From contig SECL01000032.1 in NCBI GenBank assembly GCA_004173455.1, positions 1 to 45,239 on the forward strand: DNA of 45,239 nucleotides. The letters are read 5' to 3'. The notes under the pieces were generated by a model. It did not search any database. It was not told where the DNA came from and saw only the letters and a list, made by a program, of their open reading frames with translations. Made by a program: the position numbers and the translations under genes. Within the stretch, counting starts at the first letter, position 1. Every line of letters begins with the position of its first letter. This DNA is from Moraxellaceae bacterium (lineage in GTDB: Bacteria; Pseudomonadota; Gammaproteobacteria; Pseudomonadales; Moraxellaceae). Shown here one piece after another: positions 40,916 to 45,239 of the stretch.

Positions 40916-41239
40916 TCAGGATGACGAGGTCATTTTTAAGCCAATAATACCGGCTAGAATGAGCATGATACAGGCGATACGGATTAATGTTTTGGGTTCA
41001 TCAAACATGAACATCCCAAAAATTGTAGCGCCCAGAATACCGATGCCGACCCAGACCGCATAGCTGGTGCCCAGCGGCAAGGTTTTTTGCGCGACAGCAA
41101 GGCCATAGACTGAAACAATCATCCCGGCAATACAAAATACCGAGGGCCATAAACGGGTAAATCCTTCAGTATATTTCAGGGTGACGGCCCATTGAATTTC
41201 AAACAAGCCGGCAATAATCAGCCATAACCATGCGTTCAT
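40916..41239 (-). CDS. gdx: SMR-family transporter of the Gdx/SugE type
   Basis: 107-residue small multidrug resistance protein with four transmembrane helices. The first helix reads WLWLIIAGLFEIQWAVTLKY with the essential Glu, and WAVTLKYTEGFTRLWPS and GLAVAQKTLPLGTSYAVWVGIG are the SugE/Gdx pattern. This clade exports guanidinium. In many bacteria it is under a guanidine riboswitch; none is visible in the upstream 115 bp, which has a TATAAT at 41267-41272 on the minus strand. The start at 41239 gives the family N-terminus; an upstream TTG would add five residues. Confidence 0.85.
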   Translation of the reverse strand: MNAWLWLIIAGLFEIQWAVTLKYTEGFTRLWPSVFCIAGMIVSVYGLAVAQKTLPLGTSYAVWVGIGILGATIFGMFMFDEPKTLIRIACIMLILAGIIGLKMTSSS

Positions 41240-41354
41240 TGAATTAAAGATCAAATTTAAAAATGGATTATAGCTGAAAACAGATTAAGGCCTAAAAAAT
41301 TCAGCTTCAGTGTTATTATAATCAGGTTTATTTTGGGCTGGAAAAATATCTGCT

Positions 41355-41867
41355 ATGGCACAAACCATTTCACTCACATTGTCTGATGAGCTTGCCACAC
41401 AACAACTGGCTGGCCTATTGGCACAGCATATTCAGCATGGCGTAGTTTATCTGGTAGGTGATCTGGGTGCTGGCAAAACCACATTAACCCGCGCATGGTT
41501 ACAGGCGCTGAGGCATGAGGGCAATGTAAAAAGCCCAACGTATACTTTGGTTGAACCGTATAGTATTGCTGGTCAGTCTGTGTATCATTTTGACCTATAC
41601 CGATTGCAGGATGCCTATGAGCTAGAGTTAATGGGTATTCGGGATTATCTGAATACAGCGCAAGGCGTTGATCAAGACAAGCATCAGCCATTACTGCTGA
41701 TTGAATGGCCGCAAAAAGGACAGCCTGTTATTCCTCAAGCAGATTATCAACTTGAACTTATACTGGATGAAGACCAGCTTACCCGTCATTTGACTATAAG
41801 TGCAGCTGTAACACTCAATCAGTCATGGACAGCATTGGAGGGCAGCGTGCATGAGCATTTTGGTTGA
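41355..41867 (+). CDS. tsaE: tRNA t6A biosynthesis ATPase TsaE
   Basis: 170-residue P-loop protein of the TsaBDE complex that makes threonylcarbamoyladenosine at A37 of tRNAs. Visible: Walker A GDLGAGKTT (35-43), KSPTYTLVEPY, FDLYRLQDAYELELMG, LLIEWPQKGQ. The stop lies inside mutL (17-bp overlap), so it heads the tsaE-mutL-miaA-hfq operon. A TATAAT at 41317-41322 may be its -10 box, without a good -35. t6A made via TsaE is the substrate of TrmO, also in this window. Confidence 0.92.
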   Translation: MAQTISLTLSDELATQQLAGLLAQHIQHGVVYLVGDLGAGKTTLTRAWLQALRHEGNVKSPTYTLVEPYSIAGQSVYHFDLYRLQDAYELELMGIRDYLNTAQGVDQDKHQPLLLIEWPQKGQPVIPQADYQLELILDEDQLTRHLTISAAVTLNQSWTALEGSVHEHFG

Positions 41868-43863
41868 TTCTGGTGGATTAAAACCGTTGCGCCGTATCCA
41901 GCCTTTAAGTGCGGCACTTGCCAACCAGATTGCTGCGGGCGAGGTGATTGAGCGCCCGGCTTCGGTGGTCAAGGAGCTGATTGAAAATGCGCTGGACGCT
42001 GGGGCATCGCGTATTGATATTCATATTGAGCAGGGTGGAAGCACCCTCATTGAAATACTGGACAATGGCAATGGAATTCATGCTGATGATTTGCCCTTGG
42101 CCATCTTGCGTCATGCCACCAGTAAAATTAGTAGTGCTGAGGATTTATGCACGATTGCCACACTGGGTTTTCGCGGAGAAGCCCTAGCTTCCATTGCAGC
42201 GGTATCACGCCTGACTTTAAGCAGTAGTCAGTCGGATGAAGGCATTGGCTATGAAGTTACTATCAATGGCAGTGCTTATAGTGAGCAGGAAGATGCACAT
42301 GCCATTGCCGCTGTCGCCCATCAGAAAGGCACACGGATTCAGGTACGTGATTTGTTTTTTAACGTGCCTGCGCGCCGTAAATTTTTAAAATCGGTCAATA
42401 CTGAGTTTGGTCATATTGAGGAAATTATCCGGCGGGTGGCCTTAAGTCATTTTAATGTGGCTTTTTCACTCATCCATAATGGCCAGATCAGGCTGGATTT
42501 GCCCTTGGCTGATAGTGGCGAACTACGTGCCCAGCGGGTACGGCGTATTTTGGGTGCGCGCTTTGCCGAGACTGCGCACTGGCTGGATTGTTCCAGTATT
42601 TATATGCAGCTATCGGGCTGGCTGGGTCATCCCAGCGAAGCGCGCGGGCAGGCAGACTTACAATACCTGTTTATCAATGGCCGCATGGTGAAAGACAAAA
42701 CCGTGAGTCATGCCTTGCGTATGGCCTATGAAGGTATCCTGCATGGGCACCAGCATCCAGCGTATCTGTTGTTTCTGGAGATTGAGCCGGAGCAAGTGGA
42801 TGTCAATGTACATCCCACCAAGCATGAAGTGCGTTTTTTAGCACAACGCGAAGTGCATGAATTTGTGCGACATCATGCACGGCAAGTCCTCGCCCAGTTT
42901 AAAACCGCTCCGGCTGAACTGGCCGATGCCCTGCATCCCTCACAACGCCATTCTGCGGGGCAAGAGCCTGTACAACCATATCAGGCAATGCAGCAAAATC
43001 CCCTTCCATTGCATCAAACTGCATCGCAACAAAACGTACCGCAATATAACGCAGCCAGTCAGCCCTTGAGTATGGGCATAGATGATCATTTAAAAACCAC
43101 CAATGCGCTACTAAAACTAGCCCATGAAGCTGGAAAATATTCCGGTCAGCCCGTGTCATCAACTGGTTCCAGTTCGATGCCAAACAATAGTTCAGTACAG
43201 GCAGGACTGGCCAGTTATTTGTTACCTGCGCGTCAGGAGCTAGATTCGTCATTGATATCTAGCCACGCCGTTATTGATGAGTATCCGCTCGGCCTCGCTA
43301 TTGCGCAATTACACGGTATTTATATTCTGGCACAAAATACCGATGGCCTGATTATTGTCGACATGCATGCAGCGCATGAACGAATTTTGCTAGAACAGCT
43401 GAAAAAAGCTTGGGATAACGCACAAAACTGGCAAACCCAGCATTTGCTGGTGCCTCAAGTGGTTGAATTAAACCATTTGCAAGCCAGCCGAATAGAGGAA
43501 TTGCAAGCAACTTTGCATGATCTGGGGTTGGAAGTTGATCGCTATGGTGAAACCAGTGTGGTGGTACGCGCTGTTCCTGCTTTACTGGCGCGTGCTAATT
43601 TTTCAAAGCTCATCAGCCAGCTTTTATCTGATTTGCATACGACACAGCAAGCAGATTTAAGCGCTGCGCGCGACAGGATTTTGGCAGGTATGGCTTGTCA
43701 TGGTGCAGTGCGTGCCCATCGTCAGTTGAGTCTTTCCGAGATGAATGCTTTATTGCGCCAAATGGAACAAACCGAATTTGCCAGTCAGTGTAATCATGGT
43801 CGCCCAACATGGCGAGCTTTCCCTTTAACCCAGCTCGATAAATTGTTTGCGCGTGGAGAATAG
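41851..43863 (+). CDS. mutL: DNA mismatch repair protein MutL (endonuclease type)
   Basis: 670 residues. The N-terminal GHKL ATPase is complete: [35 protein letters not shown] and [15 protein letters not shown] Gln/Ser-rich linker follows (about 350-450). The C-terminal domain carries the endonuclease motif DxHAxxExxxxE ([15 protein letters not shown]) plus [10 protein letters not shown] and CNHGRPTW. This latent endonuclease is found in organisms without MutH, such as Pseudomonas and Acinetobacter, and absent from E. coli MutL. GTG/ATG start region overlaps tsaE. Confidence 0.95.
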   Translation: MSILVDSGGLKPLRRIQPLSAALANQIAAGEVIERPASVVKELIENALDAGASRIDIHIEQGGSTLIEILDNGNGIHADDLPLAILRHATSKISSAEDLCTIATLGFRGEALASIAAVSRLTLSSSQSDEGIGYEVTINGSAYSEQEDAHAIAAVAHQKGTRIQVRDLFFNVPARRKFLKSVNTEFGHIEEIIRRVALSHFNVAFSLIHNGQIRLDLPLADSGELRAQRVRRILGARFAETAHWLDCSSIYMQLSGWLGHPSEARGQADLQYLFINGRMVKDKTVSHALRMAYEGILHGHQHPAYLLFLEIEPEQVDVNVHPTKHEVRFLAQREVHEFVRHHARQVLAQFKTAPAELADALHPSQRHSAGQEPVQPYQAMQQNPLPLHQTASQQNVPQYNAASQPLSMGIDDHLKTTNALLKLAHEAGKYSGQPVSSTGSSSMPNNSSVQAGLASYLLPARQELDSSLISSHAVIDEYPLGLAIAQLHGIYILAQNTDGLIIVDMHAAHERILLEQLKKAWDNAQNWQTQHLLVPQVVELNHLQASRIEELQATLHDLGLEVDRYGETSVVVRAVPALLARANFSKLISQLLSDLHTTQQADLSAARDRILAGMACHGAVRAHRQLSLSEMNALLRQMEQTEFASQCNHGRPTWRAFPLTQLDKLFARGE

Positions 43864-43864
43864 T

Positions 43865-44833
43865 ATGAACTTGGTAGTCACGTCTTCACCGCCCGAAAAA
43901 CCCCATGTTTTATGTCTGATGGGCCCCACAGCCAGTGGCAAAACCGCATTAGCGTGTGAGCTCTATGAAACGGGTAACTTTGAACTGGTCTCAGTAGATT
44001 CGGCGCTGGTATACCGTGATATGAATATTGGAACTGCCAAACCCACAACGACTGAGCTTAAGCAATATCCACATCATCTGATTGATATTATTGATCCGAC
44101 TGAGACTTATTCTGCTGCCCAGTTTGTAAAAGATGTAAGCTGCGTCATCGACAAGATACATGCTAATGGCAAAGTTCCGTTACTGGTGGGTGGTACTATG
44201 TTGTATTTCCGTAGCCTTATCATGGGCATGGCGGATAATTTGCCTGCGGCTGATCCAGATCTGCGTTTAGAAATTGAACAGCAGGCTGAACAGCACGGCT
44301 GGCAATCCATTCATGATGAATTACAGCGTGTAGATCCACGTGCTGCTATGCGTTTCAAACCTTCTGACCGACAACGCGTGCTGCGTGCCTTAGAGGTATA
44401 CCGGATTACAGGTCGAGCAATCAGCGACTTGCATGATGAACAGGAAAAACAGCTAAATCCAAAGTACGCTTTTGATTTACATGCAATTATGCCCGAGCGT
44501 GCATTATTGCATCAGAATATTGCACAGCGCCTTGAATCCATGTGGAAAATCGGTTTTTTAGATGAATTAAGGCACTTACGTGAAAAATATCAATTACATG
44601 AAAATTTGCCATCCATGCGTGCCGTAGGGTATCGTCAGGCATGGGAGTTTTTAGAGCACGGAGGCCAAACTGAGTCAGAACTTCAGCAAATGAAGGAAAA
44701 AGCATTATTTGCAACACGACAATTAGCCAAACGTCAATATACATGGCTACGTTCGTTACGTGAGTTGCACGTTTTTAATATATACAACACAGTGAATGAA
44801 GGCATACTAGACTTGCGTATGAAGTATAGATGA
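43865..44833 (+). CDS. miaA: tRNA dimethylallyltransferase MiaA
   Basis: Adds the dimethylallyl group to N6 of A37 in UNN-decoding tRNAs. 322 residues. Visible: P-loop [99 protein letters not shown] and the basic [10 protein letters not shown]. The ATG at 43865 is preferred, with GGAGA about five bases before it and the mutL stop one base before it; an upstream in-frame start inside mutL is less likely. Confidence 0.95.
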   Translation: MNLVVTSSPPEKPHVLCLMGPTASGKTALACELYETGNFELVSVDSALVYRDMNIGTAKPTTTELKQYPHHLIDIIDPTETYSAAQFVKDVSCVIDKIHANGKVPLLVGGTMLYFRSLIMGMADNLPAADPDLRLEIEQQAEQHGWQSIHDELQRVDPRAAMRFKPSDRQRVLRALEVYRITGRAISDLHDEQEKQLNPKYAFDLHAIMPERALLHQNIAQRLESMWKIGFLDELRHLREKYQLHENLPSMRAVGYRQAWEFLEHGGQTESELQQMKEKALFATRQLAKRQYTWLRSLRELHVFNIYNTVNEGILDLRMKYR

Positions 44834-44848
44834 CGCAAAATTTGCCGC

Positions 44849-44892
44849 CTGTCTTTTTATAATTTTTAATTGATACGAAAGGCAGTTTTTTT
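44849..44892 (+). terminator. partial terminator between miaA and hfq
   Basis: CTGTCTTT (44849-44856) can pair with AAAGGCAG (44878-44885) with one G-U pair, followed by seven Ts. The spacing before the hfq start suggests that hfq has both read-through from miaA and its own supply. Confidence 0.5.
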
Positions 44893-44921
44893 GCGCTGGT
44901 AATTTTTTTGGAGTAATAACG

Positions 44922-45239
44922 ATGTCTAAAGGTCAAACATTGCAGGATCCGTTTTTAAACTCTCTTCGTAAAGAACGCATTCCGGTTTCTATTTTTTTGG
45001 TAAATGGAATCAAATTACAAGGCCAGATTGAATCTTTTGATCAATACGTTGTTTTATTAAAAAACACAGTAAGCCAAATGGTTTATAAACATGCGATTTC
45101 TACCGTTGTACCTGCTCGTAACCCGCGTCCTGCTGGCGCACCAGTAGGCGCTCCGGGTGCTCCGGGTGCTGGTTTTAGTGGTCAGGGCGGTGGCTTTGGT
45201 GGTCAAGGCGGCGGTTTTGGTGGTCAGGGCGGTGCTGGC
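44922..45239 (+). CDS. hfq: RNA chaperone Hfq, glycine-rich type (cut by window end)
   Basis: Hexameric Sm-like chaperone that pairs small RNAs with mRNAs. 106 codons are visible with no stop. The Sm core is complete: [40 protein letters not shown], and the Sm2 motif [12 protein letters not shown]. The C-terminal region then becomes [16 protein letters not shown] followed by repeats of GFGGQGG. Such long glycine-rich tails are characteristic of Acinetobacter/Moraxella Hfq. GGAG stands eight bases before the ATG. Confidence 0.97.
   Translation, partial: MSKGQTLQDPFLNSLRKERIPVSIFLVNGIKLQGQIESFDQYVVLLKNTVSQMVYKHAISTVVPARNPRPAGAPVGAPGAPGAGFSGQGGGFGGQGGGFGGQGGAG
45171..45239 (+). repeat. 21-bp tandem repeats in the hfq C-terminus
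   Basis: Three adjacent 21-bp units (45171-45191, 45192-45212, 45213-45233) encode [14 protein letters not shown] and GFGGQGG, followed by the beginning of GAG at the window end. Slippage would change the tail length without changing the frame. Confidence 0.85.

Noticed and set aside
41240-41354. Guanidine riboswitch upstream of the Gdx-type transporter
   Set aside because: I looked for the paired ACGR-loop hairpins of guanidine-II and for the conserved guanidine-I and -III cores and saw none; only a TATAAT is present.
1-45239. tRNA, rRNA and CRISPR arrays
   Set aside because: I saw no T-arm like GGTTCRA sequence in a cloverleaf context, no rRNA-like sequence and no regularly spaced repeats.

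Overview
The window looks like a piece of chromosome from a gammaproteobacterium of the family Moraxellaceae (Acinetobacter or a close relative). The evidence is an Hfq whose C-terminus runs into Gly/Phe/Gln repeats, the fis-purH-purD order, the tsaE-mutL-miaA-hfq order with an endonuclease-type MutL, and a small RRM protein. Most of the window is housekeeping DNA of moderate G+C, broken by a few visibly AT-rich insertions. I would not name a genus from sequence alone.

Layout. 1-270: end of an IS5-family transposase and a truncated orphan reading frame. 319-4293: moeB, an ABC1/UbiB-type kinase, folB overlapping a divergent folK, and an alpha/beta-hydrolase. 4336-6854 (minus): two adjacent acyl-CoA dehydrogenases, one of which appears to lack the catalytic base. 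7209-8738: a Baeyer-Villiger type flavin monooxygenase behind a strong promoter with a palindrome. 8827-10200 (minus): a second ABC1 kinase. 10439-18236 (minus): purD, purH, fis, a zinc-ribbon/DUF3426 membrane protein, prmA and rlmI. 18430-25515 (minus): a CBS-domain protein, gcvH, an AraC-type regulator, metR with an overlapping unknown membrane protein, and fdhD with a YdeP-type molybdopterin oxidoreductase. 25768-35030: a small truncated reading frame, an LprI-like secreted protein, fpr, trmO, an orphan GspE/PilB ATPase, a small exported protein, a TPR lipoprotein and acnB. 35104-36975: an AT-rich islet. 37000-41239: an rsuA remnant, tas, an RRM protein, an orphan RelB/DinJ antitoxin, an RluA-family synthase and a Gdx/SugE-type SMR transporter. 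41355-45239: tsaE-mutL-miaA-hfq.

The most interesting part is the islet between acnB and rsuA. It holds a two-gene overlapping unit: a membrane-anchored, probably beta-barrel protein, followed by a very short stand-alone GT51 peptidoglycan glycosyltransferase that keeps both catalytic glutamates. A VapC-type PIN toxin follows, whose antitoxin has lost its N-terminus at exactly the place where rsuA has lost its own. This is a recombination scar shared by two head-to-head truncated genes. The unit sits directly behind the acnB terminator, as a cargo insertion would. Whether it is a defence, envelope-stress or competition module cannot be read from sequence.

Regulatory features worth notice are a hairpin in the acnB leader that presents a near-consensus CsrA/RsmA site (with a second GGA in the ribosome binding site), the palindrome over the -35 box of the monooxygenase gene, and many clear intrinsic terminators between convergent genes. 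I saw no tRNA, rRNA or CRISPR array.
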